In this document: positions 54,195-63,025 of the stretch, one piece after another
Layout: every line of letters starts with the position of its first letter
Numbering within the stretch: the first letter of the stretch is position 1
From: an uncultured Selenomonas sp.
Lineage (GTDB): Bacteria > Bacillota > Negativicutes > Selenomonadales > Selenomonadaceae
DNA length: 64,000 bases
Assembly (NCBI GenBank): GCA_947167105.1
Contig: CAMVGU010000011.1
Location: 24,285 to 88,284, forward strand
Direction: 5' to 3'
Made by a program: the position numbers and the translations under genes
The notes under the pieces: generated by a model
What the model saw: only the letters and a program-made list of their open reading frames with translations
Database searches by the model: none
Told to the model about the DNA's origin: nothing

Positions 54195-54273
54195 AACGAG
54201 GCGGGAGATATGCTCCCGCCTGTTTAGATGTACCCCCCCACTTGTAGAAGTTGGGGACATCCTTTGCCTCGTT
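54195..54273. terminator. Nested hairpins after mraY
   Basis: Outer inverted repeat AACGAGGC (54195-54202) / GCCTCGTT (54266-54273) encloses GGCGGGAG-ATATG-CTCCCGCC (54200-54220) and CCCCACTT-GTAG-AAGTTGGGG. On the minus strand it follows the mraY stop and may terminate or protect the murE-murF-mraY mRNA. It lacks a clean U-tract. The same AACGAGGC/GCCTCGTT ends occur after nagA. The 303-bp gap between murD and mraY holds only this, the promoter element and copy B. Confidence 0.5.
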
Positions 54274-54288
54274 ATAAGCCTACAGTTC

Positions 54289-55245
54289 CTATGCCACCAG
54301 CGTAAGGCCGCAGATGCTGGCAAGCAGTCCCACGGCCCAGAATACGAACACGACCTTCCACTCAGACCAGCCCCCCAGCTCGAAATGATGATGGATGGGG
54401 CTCATGCGAAAGACGCGCTTGCCCGTGGTCTGGAAGGAAATGACCTGAATAATGACCGACAGGGCTTCGCAGACAAAGACAAAGCCGATCACCAGGAGCA
54501 GCAGCTCCGTATGGGTCAGGATGCCTAAAGCCGCAAGAGCCCCTCCCAGGGCCAGGGAGCCTGTATCCCCCATGAAAATCCTGGCAGGATGGGCATTGAA
54601 GCGCAGGAAGGCAACGCAGGAAGCCACCAGTGCCACCGCGAAAATCACCAAATCCACGTGTCCGGTCAGGGCACAGACCACGGCATAGGCGCTGCCTGCT
54701 ATGGCCATCTCACCGGCTGCCAGCCCGTCCAGGCCGTCCGTCAGGTTCACCGCATTGGAAGTCCCTACCAATACGCAGGGCACCAGCAGGTAATACAGCC
54801 AGCCGATATCCACTTCCGTCCCCAGCCCCGGAATCCAGATGCCCGTATTGATGCCCAGCACCTGGGTGCCGATATACATTGTCACCAGGGCAATAAAGAT
54901 CTGCCCCGCCAGCTTTTGCCTGGCTTTAAGGCCCAGATTGCGCTTCTTTACCACCTTGATGTAATCGTCAAGGAAGCCCAGCAGGAAGTGCCCCAGGGTG
55001 ATGAAAAGCGCCAGCAGCACCTCCGGCGTCCAAGGTGCCACATTGAGGGTGCCCAGGGCCAGCCCCAGGATAATCATGATGCCCCCCATGGTGGGAGTGC
55101 CGCTCTTGGCCTGATGGCTCTTGGGCCCCTCCTCGCGGATGCTCTGCCCAAACTTCAGCTTATGGAGCTGAGGGATAAAAAAGGGCCCGGTAATGAGTAC
55201 GAAGCCGGCAGCGATGAGAGCTGCCATCAACAGGCTGAATTCCAC
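54289..55245 (-). CDS. mraY: Phospho-N-acetylmuramoyl-pentapeptide transferase
   Basis: A 318-residue polytopic enzyme attaching phospho-MurNAc-pentapeptide to undecaprenyl phosphate (lipid I). About ten membrane helices; FLDDYIKVV, NAVNLTDGLDGLA and MSPIHHHFELGGW are the conserved cytoplasmic motifs with catalytic Asp and His. GTG start with GAGG eight bases upstream. It follows murF by 16 bases. Confidence 0.96.
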   Translation of the reverse strand: MEFSLLMAALIAAGFVLITGPFFIPQLHKLKFGQSIREEGPKSHQAKSGTPTMGGIMIILGLALGTLNVAPWTPEVLLALFITLGHFLLGFLDDYIKVVKKRNLGLKARQKLAGQIFIALVTMYIGTQVLGINTGIWIPGLGTEVDIGWLYYLLVPCVLVGTSNAVNLTDGLDGLAAGEMAIAGSAYAVVCALTGHVDLVIFAVALVASCVAFLRFNAHPARIFMGDTGSLALGGALAALGILTHTELLLLVIGFVFVCEALSVIIQVISFQTTGKRVFRMSPIHHHFELGGWSEWKVVFVFWAVGLLASICGLTLVA

Positions 55246-55261
55246 TGATAATGCCTCTTTC

Positions 55262-56638
55262 TTACAATAAATCTATGATCTTTTCCATCTGCATGCCTCT
55301 GGAACCCTTAAAGAGCACCGTGTCCCCCGGCTTAAGGATTGAGTGCAGTTTTTCCGCCGCTTCCTTATGGGAGGCGCAGCGATAGGCGGCCAGCCCTTTG
55401 CTCTCCGCCCCTTCGGCAATCAGGCTGCCTAAGTCGCCACGGGTGAGCACCGCCGTAAAGCCATGCTCCGCCAGTTCCCGGCCCACCTCGCGGTGAGCCT
55501 CCTCTGCCACCGCCCCTAATTCCAGCATATCCCCCATGACCGCAATTTTGCGTCCCTTAGCCATTTCCGACAAGGTTTCGATAGCCGCTTTCATGGAAGC
55601 AGGGCTGGCGTTGTAGGCGTCATTTACAATCTGCCAGCCCTTCAGCTCCGAGCACTCGAAGCGCATCTTCGTGGCCTCCAGGGACAGCAGCCCCTCCCGG
55701 ATTTCCTCTGCCGATAGCCCCAAGGCAAAGCCTGCTGCAATCGCCGCCAGGGCATTGTAGACATTGTGGCGTCCCACCATGGGCACCCTGTATTCGTGGC
55801 GCTCACCAGCATAGACTGCCACAAAAAGGGTGCTGGTGCCTTCCGTACGGATATCCTCACCGCGCACATCCGCAGCCTTTTCGATGCCAAAGGTCATTAC
55901 ATGCACCCCTGCAGGTGCCTTGCCCTTCATGGCCGCCACATATTTATTGTCCCCATTCAGGATGGCCGTGCCCCCTGCAGGCAGGGCTTCCACCAGTTCT
56001 GCCTTGGCCTGCGCGATGTTCTCCAGGGAGCCAAGCAGCTCCATATGGGTCTCCCCCACATTGGTGACAATGCCCACCGTGGGTGCCGCCAGGGGTGCCA
56101 GCGCCTCAATCTGGTGCAGCCCCCGCATGCCTATCTCCACCACCGCTGCCTGATGCTCCGGGCGAATGGAGAGCAGGGTCAGGGGCAGGCCGATTTCATT
56201 GTTGAAATTGCCCTGGGTCTTTGCCACCGGGCCACGGGCAGACAGGGCCGCCGCCGTCAGATCCTTGGTGGTGGTCTTGCCGTTGGAGCCGGTAATGGCC
56301 ACCACCGGCAAGTCGAACTTCAGGCGCCAGGCCTGGCCGATTTTCTGGTAAGCAGCCAGGGTGTCCGCTGCCCGCAGCAGGGTGCCCCCTGCCCCCTGGG
56401 CTTTTTTCAGATTCTCCTCGCTGCAGCCTGTGCTGACCAGCACGCCTGCCGCCCCTTTCTGCAGGGCATCCGCCGCGAAATCCTCGCCGTTGAAGCGCTC
56501 GCCTTTCAGGGCGACAAAGAGCACGCCTGCCTCGATTTTGCGGGTATCAGTGACTATATCCGTGAACTGGCTCCGGCCCTTAGCAAGGAGCTCCGCCCCT
56601 GTGGCCTGCACGATTTCTTCCAATGTAAATGCCGGCAT
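55262..56638 (-). CDS. murF: UDP-MurNAc-tripeptide--D-Ala-D-Ala ligase
   Basis: A 458-residue Mur ligase adding the D-Ala-D-Ala dipeptide. N-terminal DTRKIEAGVLFVALKGERFNG, P-loop TGSNGKTTTKD, and NDAYNASPASMKAAI in the C-terminal domain. ATG at 56638 overlaps the murE stop (TGATG); a TTG one codon earlier is not used. Ends with GSRGMQMEKI. Confidence 0.96.
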   Translation of the reverse strand: MPAFTLEEIVQATGAELLAKGRSQFTDIVTDTRKIEAGVLFVALKGERFNGEDFAADALQKGAAGVLVSTGCSEENLKKAQGAGGTLLRAADTLAAYQKIGQAWRLKFDLPVVAITGSNGKTTTKDLTAAALSARGPVAKTQGNFNNEIGLPLTLLSIRPEHQAAVVEIGMRGLHQIEALAPLAAPTVGIVTNVGETHMELLGSLENIAQAKAELVEALPAGGTAILNGDNKYVAAMKGKAPAGVHVMTFGIEKAADVRGEDIRTEGTSTLFVAVYAGERHEYRVPMVGRHNVYNALAAIAAGFALGLSAEEIREGLLSLEATKMRFECSELKGWQIVNDAYNASPASMKAAIETLSEMAKGRKIAVMGDMLELGAVAEEAHREVGRELAEHGFTAVLTRGDLGSLIAEGAESKGLAAYRCASHKEAAEKLHSILKPGDTVLFKGSRGMQMEKIIDLL

Positions 56639-58155
56639 CAAAAAACCTCCGCCCCATCGCTGTACTTGGCCGCCACCGCCAGGCGGGCGACCTCCTTATC
56701 ATCGAAATGAATGGTCTTGTCCTTCAAAATCTGGTAATCCTCATGGCCCTTGCCCAGGATAATGACAATATCATCCTGCCCGGCCAGGGCCACCGCGCGG
56801 AAAATTGCTTCCCGGCGATCCACGATTTTCTCATGCTGCTTCTGCCCCACGGTCTCCTCCACACCGGCCTCCACCTGGTCGAGAATGGCCTGGGGGTCTT
56901 CCGTGCGCGGGTTATCAGATGTGGCAATCACCACATCCGCCAGCTCCCCGGCCAGCCTGCCCATAATGGGGCGCTTGGTCTTGTCCCGGTCACCGCCGCA
57001 GCCAAAGACCGCGATAATGCGCCGCTTCGCAATTTCCCGAGCCGTCTTCAGCACATTCTCCACGCCATCCGGTGTATGGGCATAGTCCACTATGATGGAG
57101 AAATCCTGCCTGTCATTGCCGGAACGCACAAGCTCGAAACGGCCCGGCACGCTGGTGAAGGACTCCAGCACCTTCTGGATGATGGCGGGCTCCACCCGCT
57201 CCGCCAGGGCTGCACCTACCGCCGCCAGCACATTGTAAACATTGAACATGCCCACCAGTTGCAGCCGCAGGGGCAGGGCCTGGAAACGGGGATGCCTCAG
57301 AATGGCGTCGGTACCCTCCGCGTGCACTTCCACATCCGTAGCCATCAGGTCTGCAGGGTTATGAATGCTGTAGGTAAGCTGCGGGCAGACCGCATGGGAG
57401 AGCATATCCTCCCCTGCCGGGTCGTCAATGTTGACCACTGCACATTTATGGGGCTTGGCTACAGACTGGCCCACCAGCTCAAAGAGCCTGGCCTTGGCCT
57501 GCTTGTAGTTTTCCAGGGTCTTGTGATAGTCCAGATGATCCTGGGTCAGATTCGTGAACACAGCCGTATCGAACTCAATGCCGGCCACACGATTCTGATC
57601 CAGGGCATGGCTGGAAACCTCCATCACCACGTAGTCCATGCCCCTGGCCCGCATATTCGCAAGGATGTGCTGCAGCTCCACCACATCCGGCGTCGTGTTA
57701 TGAATGGGGAATTTCTCGTCTTCAATCATAATCTGGATGGTGCCGATGAGGCCCACCTTGTAACCGGCTGCCCGCAGCAGGGAACGGATGATATAGCTGG
57801 TGGTAGTCTTGCCGTTGGTGCCAGTGATGCCGATAATGCGCATATTGCGGGAGGGGTAATCGTAGAAGTATGGCACAATCACGTCCAGGGCCTTGCCCAG
57901 GTCCGGCACCTGCAGCACCGCCCCGTCATAGGGAGGCTCAATGTCCTCCCGCGTGGTCAGGATGGCCCGGGCCCCCGCTGCCTCCGCCTGGGGAATGAAG
58001 TCATGGCCGTCAACATGCACGCCCGGTATGCACACGAACAGAGTACCCCGTTCCACCTTGCGCGAATCATGCTCAATGCCCGTGATATTGACACTCTTAT
58101 CACCCCGGACTACCGCCCCCGGAACCAGCAGGGCCATTTCCCTGATTGTCTTCAT
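56638..58155 (-). CDS. murE: UDP-MurNAc-dipeptide--meso-diaminopimelate ligase
   Basis: A 505-residue Mur ligase adding the third residue of the stem peptide. DSRKVERGTLFVCIPG, P-loop TGTNGKTTTSY, and the amino-acid-selecting motif DNPRTEDP. DNPR is the form found in meso-DAP-adding enzymes, so the wall should be DAP type. ATG at 58155 has GGAGG seven bases upstream; a longer frame to 58197 crosses the promoter. It begins a new transcription unit after the ftsL terminator. Confidence 0.96.
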   Translation of the reverse strand: MKTIREMALLVPGAVVRGDKSVNITGIEHDSRKVERGTLFVCIPGVHVDGHDFIPQAEAAGARAILTTREDIEPPYDGAVLQVPDLGKALDVIVPYFYDYPSRNMRIIGITGTNGKTTTSYIIRSLLRAAGYKVGLIGTIQIMIEDEKFPIHNTTPDVVELQHILANMRARGMDYVVMEVSSHALDQNRVAGIEFDTAVFTNLTQDHLDYHKTLENYKQAKARLFELVGQSVAKPHKCAVVNIDDPAGEDMLSHAVCPQLTYSIHNPADLMATDVEVHAEGTDAILRHPRFQALPLRLQLVGMFNVYNVLAAVGAALAERVEPAIIQKVLESFTSVPGRFELVRSGNDRQDFSIIVDYAHTPDGVENVLKTAREIAKRRIIAVFGCGGDRDKTKRPIMGRLAGELADVVIATSDNPRTEDPQAILDQVEAGVEETVGQKQHEKIVDRREAIFRAVALAGQDDIVIILGKGHEDYQILKDKTIHFDDKEVARLAVAAKYSDGAEVF

Positions 58156-58185
58156 AACCATACCTCCTGCTTGCAAACTTAGGAT

Positions 58186-58224
58186 ATTATAACGCAATTA
58201 CTCAAGATTTGCCATAGGCAAATC
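58186..58224 (-). promoter_or_regulatory. Composite hairpin-promoter element, copy 3 (murE)
   Basis: Minus strand: GATTTGCC-TAT-GGCAAATC (58206-58224) followed by TTGAGTAATTGCGTTATAAT (58186-58205). The 20-bp box is identical to the tex copy. -35 ATGGCA with an 18-bp spacer. GAAACGCC-AACA-GGAGT lies upstream as in the other copies. It gives a leader of about 25 nt before murE. Confidence 0.65.
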
Positions 58225-58262
58225 ACTCCTGTTGGCGTTTCAGCGAGTTATATATTTTCCAT

Positions 58263-58295
58263 AAAAAACAAAAAGGCCGACTGCTGCCGACCTTT
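58263..58295 (-). terminator. Terminator of mraZ-rsmH-ftsL
   Basis: Minus-strand 10-bp stem AAAGGTCGGC / GTCGGCCTTT (two G-U pairs), loop AGCA, followed by TTGTTTTTTAT. Confidence 0.82.
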
Positions 58296-58345
58296 AAAGC
58301 ATCCATAACCTGAATCCCGCCGCAGAATCCACTCCACCGGCGAAA

Positions 58346-58747
58346 TCAATTATCATGGGCAAAATAAACCTTCTGGGACACTTCCATGCCCAGCTCGCTC
58401 TCTGCCAGAGCCTTGATGCGCTGCGGCGCACGCAGCTTGGCGTTCTCGATGCGCAGGCGTTCATTCTCCTGCTCCAACTGATCCGCCTGCTGCTGCACGG
58501 CAATCAGCGCATAGCCACGGCTGGCAGACATGCCGCTGCAAACAGTCACCAACAGAGCCAGAACGGCTGCCACAAAGAACAGTATCTGGCAATGGGAGCG
58601 CAGGCTGGTGTCCAGCACGGTCTGGAACAAGGGTTCCTTGGGCACCGCCCGCAGTCTGGCACGTTCCTCCTCTGCTGTCAGCGGTCGCGCCTCCGGCTGC
58701 TCCTCCTCATAATCATAGTCATAATCGTACTTCCTCTGTGCCAGCAT
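58346..58747 (-). CDS. ftsL: FtsL-like cell division protein
   Basis: A 133-residue bitopic protein. A cytoplasmic arm with an unusual Tyr/Asp run (KYDYDYDYEEE) precedes a membrane helix (ILFFVAAVLALLVTVCSGM, about 62-80) and an extracytoplasmic leucine-zipper coiled coil (QQQADQLEQENERLRIENAKLR). It matches FtsL/DivIC septum-formation proteins and lies in the FtsL place after rsmH. GGGGAG precedes the ATG at 58747. Directly after it, ftsI (PBP) would be expected but a terminator follows. Confidence 0.85.
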   Translation of the reverse strand: MLAQRKYDYDYDYEEEQPEARPLTAEEERARLRAVPKEPLFQTVLDTSLRSHCQILFFVAAVLALLVTVCSGMSASRGYALIAVQQQADQLEQENERLRIENAKLRAPQRIKALAESELGMEVSQKVYFAHDN

Positions 58748-58797
58748 CTCAATCACTCCCCTGTTTCTCGTATCCCACTGTCCATATATATATCTAT

Positions 58798-59736
58798 CTA
58801 TGAAATCTTTTCTGCTATCCTCAGCTTGGCACTTTTCGCCCTGGGATTTGCCGCCAGTTCCTCCCTGCCGGCTGTCCGGGGCCTGCCCAGAAGCTTTATC
58901 TCCGGCTGATGGTGGCACATGCAGACCGGCAATTCCGGCGGGCAAATGCACCCCCGCGCCAGTTCCTTCAAGGTTTGCTTGGCAATGCGATCCTCCAGTG
59001 AGTGAAAAGTGATGATCGCCAGCCTGCCCCCCGGCACCAGGAACTTCACCGCCGTGCGGAATGCTCCTGCCAAAATTCCCAGCTCGTCATTGACCTCTAT
59101 GCGGATGGCCTGGAAGATGCGCTTGGCAGGATGCCCGTTCATCTCACGGCGTACCGCCTTCGGCACCGCCCGGCTGATGATATCCACCAGTTCCCCCGTG
59201 GTCTTTATCTCTTTTTCTGCCCTGGCCTGCACAATGAACTGTGCTATGCGCCTGCCCCAGCGTTCCTCACCGTAGTCATGGAAGATGCGATCCAGCTCAT
59301 CCTCACTGTAGGTATTTACTACATCATAGGCAGAAAATCCTGCCTCAGGATTCATCCTCATATCCAGAAGTGCATCCTGCATGTAGGAAAAGCCCCGCTC
59401 CGGGTTATCAATCTGAGGGGAGGAAACGCCCAGGTCAAACAGCACCCCTGTGACCTCTGCAACACCAAGCTCCTGCAGCACCCCTTCCAGATTGCGGAAA
59501 TTCGTGTGCACAATATCCACCCGGCATCCGGCACCGGCCAGTCTCTCCCGGGCTGCCGCAATGGCCGCCTCGTCCTGATCCAGGCCGACCAGCCTGCCCT
59601 CGGGCGCAAGCAGCTCCGTAATGCGCCTGGAATGTCCCGCCCCTCCCAGGGTGCAGTCCACATAAGTGCCCACAGGATCTGTGACCAGGCCGCCCACTGC
59701 CTCCTCCAGCATGACGCTGACATGATGAAAGTCCAT
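58798..59736 (-). CDS. rsmH: 16S rRNA m4C1402 methyltransferase
   Basis: A 312-residue SAM-dependent enzyme. HVSVMLEEAV at the start, the SAM-binding CTLGGAGHS, VLFDLGVSSPQID, and the C-terminal FHSLEDRIAK and RPTAxREE-like GRPRTAGREELAANPRAKSAKLR. ATG at 59736 has GAGGTGGG upstream and lies 10 bases after mraZ. Confidence 0.96.
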   Translation of the reverse strand: MDFHHVSVMLEEAVGGLVTDPVGTYVDCTLGGAGHSRRITELLAPEGRLVGLDQDEAAIAAARERLAGAGCRVDIVHTNFRNLEGVLQELGVAEVTGVLFDLGVSSPQIDNPERGFSYMQDALLDMRMNPEAGFSAYDVVNTYSEDELDRIFHDYGEERWGRRIAQFIVQARAEKEIKTTGELVDIISRAVPKAVRREMNGHPAKRIFQAIRIEVNDELGILAGAFRTAVKFLVPGGRLAIITFHSLEDRIAKQTLKELARGCICPPELPVCMCHHQPEIKLLGRPRTAGREELAANPRAKSAKLRIAEKIS

Positions 59737-59746
59737 GCGACCCACC

Positions 59747-60184
59747 TCAGATCCCCAAACCTGCCAGAGAGGCCGCAATAGCGGTGACATCCGGCTCCAC
59801 TTCGCCGGTGTAGCTGTCCCACTGCTCCCTGCTCCAGACCTCAATGCGGTTATCCGCACCGGTCAGGATGACATCATCCTTCAAGGCTATGCCTGCATAG
59901 GAGCGGAGATTGGCCGGCACAAGGAAACGCCCCTGCTTATCGCACTCCAGCGTGCGCGCCCCTGCAAAGAAGAAGCGCACAATGGCCCGGGCCTCCGGCT
60001 TGGCCAGTGGCAAGGCCCTGAGCTTGGCAGCCAATTCCTCCCAGGCCTGCTGGCCGTAGAGGAACAGGCAGTGATCCAGCCCCTTCGTGATGATGAAGGT
60101 GACACCCAGCTCCTGGCGGAAATCCGCAGGCAGGATAATGCGACCCTTGGCGTCTATGGAGTGCCTGTACTCCCCCATAAACAT
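59747..60184 (-). CDS. mraZ: Transcriptional regulator MraZ
   Basis: A 145-residue ring-forming DNA-binding protein with two AbrB-like halves (MFMGEYRHSIDAKGRIILPADFRQE; FFAGARTLECDKQGRFLVPANLR). It regulates its own dcw promoter by binding 10-bp-spaced GTGG repeats, and such repeats lie just upstream. First gene of the cluster. Confidence 0.96.
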   Translation of the reverse strand: MFMGEYRHSIDAKGRIILPADFRQELGVTFIITKGLDHCLFLYGQQAWEELAAKLRALPLAKPEARAIVRFFFAGARTLECDKQGRFLVPANLRSYAGIALKDDVILTGADNRIEVWSREQWDSYTGEVEPDVTAIAASLAGLGI

Positions 60185-60211
60185 CCTGTCTCACCACCCT
60201 GATGGAACCTG

Positions 60212-60238
60212 CTGACACTTTCCTCCACTTTTCTCCAC
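60212..60238 (-). promoter_or_regulatory. MraZ operator repeats
   Basis: On the minus strand GTGGAG (60233-60238), GTGGAG (60223-60228) and GTGTCAG (60212-60218) occur at exact 10-bp steps directly downstream of the mraZ start of transcription. This matches the known MraZ recognition pattern of GTGG-type boxes spaced 10 bp. Confidence 0.72.
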
Positions 60239-60251
60239 TTACTCTAGTAAA

Positions 60252-60280
60252 TTTATACCAAAAATCTGCTTTTTTTGCAA
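60252..60280 (-). promoter_or_regulatory. mraZ promoter
   Basis: Minus-strand TTGCAA (60275-60280), 17-bp spacer, TATAAA (60252-60257), followed by the MraZ boxes. Confidence 0.62.
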
Positions 60281-60316
60281 GAGGAAAATGCCCTGCCTGG
60301 CCATAACCCAAAAGAA

Positions 60317-60377
60317 TAACGAGGCAAAATACGCGCCCAATACGGGTAGTTCGCGCACTTTGCCTCGTTAAAAAAAT
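60317..60377 (-). terminator. nagA terminator
   Basis: Minus-strand 11-bp stem AACGAGGCAAA / TTTGCCTCGTT with an inner GCGC pairing and a large loop, followed by ATTCTTTTG. The AACGAGGC ends match the hairpin after mraY. Confidence 0.65.
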
Positions 60378-60384
60378 TACAGTT

Positions 60385-61548
60385 TTATTTTTTTGCCTGA
60401 TATGCCAGCCTGCCCCGCACCAGGGTTGCGTAAATCCGCACCTCATCGTCAAATATCGTGATATCCGCCAGGCTGCCAACTTTAAGGGAGCCCCGCTCAT
60501 CTGCGCAGCCCATTTCCTCGGCAGGTACCCGCGCAGCCAGCTCCGCTGCCCTGGCCAGGCTGATACCCGCAGCCCCGGCAAAGGTCCTGACCACATGATC
60601 CATGGTGGCGACGCTGCCTGCGATGGTGCCATCTGCCAGGGTCGCAAGCTGCCCCTGAACGAAGACCTGCTGCCCCCCCAGCTCTGAGGGGCCGTCACCC
60701 ATGCCGCAGGCACGCATGGAGTCCGTAATCAGTACGATATTTTCTCCGCCTTTCGCATGCCAGACCAGCCGCAGGGCAGCAGGAGCCAGATGTATGCCGT
60801 CTGCAATCAGCTCCGCCACGCAGTCCGTATCAAGTGCCGCCCCAACTGTGCCGGGACGGCGGTGATGCAAGGGCGGCATGGCGTTAAAGAGATGCGTTGC
60901 GTGCCTCACGCCCTGCTTATAAGCCTCCATTGCCTGCTCATAGGTTGCATCCGTATGACCCATGGAAACTATGATACCTGCCCTGCGGCAAGCTGCCACG
61001 AAACCGTAATCTCCCTGCAATTCCTCCGGGGCCAGCACAACGTATTTTATCGTGTCCAGCCAGGGCTTAAGCAGGGAAAAATCCGCCTTGCGGATATTCT
61101 CCGCCTTCTGCGCTCCCTTATGGGCAGCATTGATGAAAGGCCCTTCCAGATATGCACCCAGCACCTCGGCACCGCCTGCGTTTTTTTCCATTTCCCGGCG
61201 CACGACGGCCAGCGCTCCCTCGATATCTGCCCAGGGACAGGTCATGGTAGTGGGCAGGAACGCAGTTACCCCCGTGGAGGGGAGGCCCTGCCGCATCTTG
61301 CCCAGGGCCTCCCCTGTGCCGTCCATGGTATCCGCCCCGGCAAAGCCGTGGATATGGAGGTCGATAAACCCAGGGGAAACATAGCGTCCTCCCGCATCCA
61401 GCACCTCCGTGCCTGCTGCAAGCTGCTGCTGCGGCACAATGCCCTGTATGCGCTCATCCTCCACCAGCACCGCCAGGCCCCTCTGCTCGGCAAAATGTCC
61501 CGACGGCTCCTGGGGCAGCAGCACCCGTCCATTGATGATTGCCAGCAT
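60385..61548 (-). CDS. nagA: N-acetylglucosamine-6-phosphate deacetylase
   Basis: A 387-residue amidohydrolase giving glucosamine 6-phosphate and acetate in amino-sugar recovery. HIHGFAGADTMDG (metal-binding HxH-like), LEGPFINAAHKGA with the metal-binding Glu, MGHTDA, ATHLFNAMPPLHHR and LITDSMRA with the catalytic Asp. Its ATG overlaps the stop of the upstream tannase-like gene (TAATG). NagB is not in the window. Confidence 0.95.
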   Translation of the reverse strand: MLAIINGRVLLPQEPSGHFAEQRGLAVLVEDERIQGIVPQQQLAAGTEVLDAGGRYVSPGFIDLHIHGFAGADTMDGTGEALGKMRQGLPSTGVTAFLPTTMTCPWADIEGALAVVRREMEKNAGGAEVLGAYLEGPFINAAHKGAQKAENIRKADFSLLKPWLDTIKYVVLAPEELQGDYGFVAACRRAGIIVSMGHTDATYEQAMEAYKQGVRHATHLFNAMPPLHHRRPGTVGAALDTDCVAELIADGIHLAPAALRLVWHAKGGENIVLITDSMRACGMGDGPSELGGQQVFVQGQLATLADGTIAGSVATMDHVVRTFAGAAGISLARAAELAARVPAEEMGCADERGSLKVGSLADITIFDDEVRIYATLVRGRLAYQAKK

Positions 61549-62987
61549 TATCTCGCCCCCGCTAGTTCCTTCTCCAAGGCTTTGGCATCCTCTGCAGGAG
61601 ATTCCTGCACAGCCGGAGTCTTCTGCTTACTGGCAGGCTCCGCCGCAACGGTGCTCTTTGGGGCCTTCTTCGCTGGCTGCTGCAGGAATTTATCCAGCTT
61701 GGTAAAGAATTCTTCCATATAAAGGGCATTGCCCAGGCCGCTATCGGCCAGCTCCACCCAGGCCCCGGCTTCCTTCAGCTTCGCCGCCAGCCTGTCCAGC
61801 TCTTTATCGCTACTCTGGGGGCCAGGGTACATGCTGAAAACATACGCCTTGCGCGCCTGCTTGTCGTCTATGTAGGACTGGGGCTCAATAAATTTAAGAT
61901 AAGCCGCCGCCGCCCTGTAATCGGGGCTGGGATGCTGCGTAGCCCCATAATTCACTAACTGCACCAAGGGAGCGAAGCACTGGGCCGCTGCCACATCATC
62001 CCTGCAGGAAGCGGCATTCTGGCCCAGCAGGAAGGGCTCATAATCCGGGTGGTTGCCAGTGGTGCCCAGAAGGACAGACAGGGTGCCCCCCACGCCTGCG
62101 CCGCTGGCAATGATTATCTCTGTATTGCCGGCGGGCAGCAAGTGCTGGTTATGGCGCAGATAGCGTACCGCCGCCTTGTAATCCACCAGCGGGTCAATAG
62201 CCGTAACAACAAAGTGCCCCTCCGCATCAACCTCAGCCCTGCGCCCCCGCAGTGCCGGAGCTGCCACCACATAGCCATGGGCCAGTGCCCGAAGACTTAC
62301 ATTGGCGCCCTCAGCGCCTTCGGCAGGGGCCTGGATAGCTGCAGGAGCATAATCCTCCGCGCCATTGGGCAGGAAAATGGGAGCATTGTTCCTCCTGTAG
62401 CCATTGACCTTTACCTTGCTGCCCGGCTTGAAATAGCCTTCCGGTATATAGATGCTCATCTGCTGATGCTCTGCATCTGTCGGCTGGGCCACATAGGTGA
62501 GGTTCTCGTAGGCACGGAAGGCAACAGGCTGCCCATCCACCTGCAGCATATACTGCTGATAGTCAGTAATATCAAGTTTCAGGTCGTAAATCTCAGGCGT
62601 CTCCAGGGGAAGTGCCCCCAGTGTCTTGTTTTTTTCATCTGCCAGCGCCTTCAGCTTAGCATTATCGGCTGCCAGATATTCATCACGCTTAGTATTCCAG
62701 GGCCTGGCCTCAGCATTCAGCCTGCGGGCTTCCTCCGTCAGCCGCTTGCGTTCCTTCTTGCTGACCTTCTTATCCTTCAGGGCAAGACTGACCTTTTTCC
62801 AGGCCGCATCGGCCTGCTGGGAAAGCTCCGCCGCCCGCTTGAACACTTCCTCCCTGGAAGCTGCCTCCACCTCCGCCTCCGTAGCCACAGCCGCCTGAGG
62901 CTGGGCAGATTTCGCGGTACAGACCGGCAGCCCCAGGCAAATCCCCAGGGCCAGCGCCACGGCCAGCGCTTGTTTATTGCATCTCAT
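61548..62987 (-). CDS. Exported tannase/feruloyl-esterase-like protein lacking the nucleophile serine
   Basis: A 479-residue secreted protein. Signal peptide (ALAVALALGICLGLPVCTAKS), a Lys/Glu-rich helical region (about 40-125), then an alpha/beta-hydrolase domain like that of subtype-B tannases and related esterases: MSIYIPEGYF, VVAAPALRGR, DYKAAVRYLRHN, and GTTGNHPDYEPFL. At the nucleophile elbow relatives have G-x-S-x-G-G; here it reads G296-A-G-V-G-G301, with Gly298 where Ser is expected. So hydrolysis by the usual mechanism seems impossible. The C terminus is a Lys/Ala/Pro-rich tail. GGAGGG precedes the ATG. It is co-transcribed with nagA. The family call is moderate. Confidence 0.7.
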   Translation of the reverse strand: MRCNKQALAVALALGICLGLPVCTAKSAQPQAAVATEAEVEAASREEVFKRAAELSQQADAAWKKVSLALKDKKVSKKERKRLTEEARRLNAEARPWNTKRDEYLAADNAKLKALADEKNKTLGALPLETPEIYDLKLDITDYQQYMLQVDGQPVAFRAYENLTYVAQPTDAEHQQMSIYIPEGYFKPGSKVKVNGYRRNNAPIFLPNGAEDYAPAAIQAPAEGAEGANVSLRALAHGYVVAAPALRGRRAEVDAEGHFVVTAIDPLVDYKAAVRYLRHNQHLLPAGNTEIIIASGAGVGGTLSVLLGTTGNHPDYEPFLLGQNAASCRDDVAAAQCFAPLVQLVNYGATQHPSPDYRAAAAYLKFIEPQSYIDDKQARKAYVFSMYPGPQSSDKELDRLAAKLKEAGAWVELADSGLGNALYMEEFFTKLDKFLQQPAKKAPKSTVAAEPASKQKTPAVQESPAEDAKALEKELAGAR

Positions 62988-63025
62988 ATATCGCTACCCT
63001 CCTGTTTGCAGCGCATTACCGAAAA

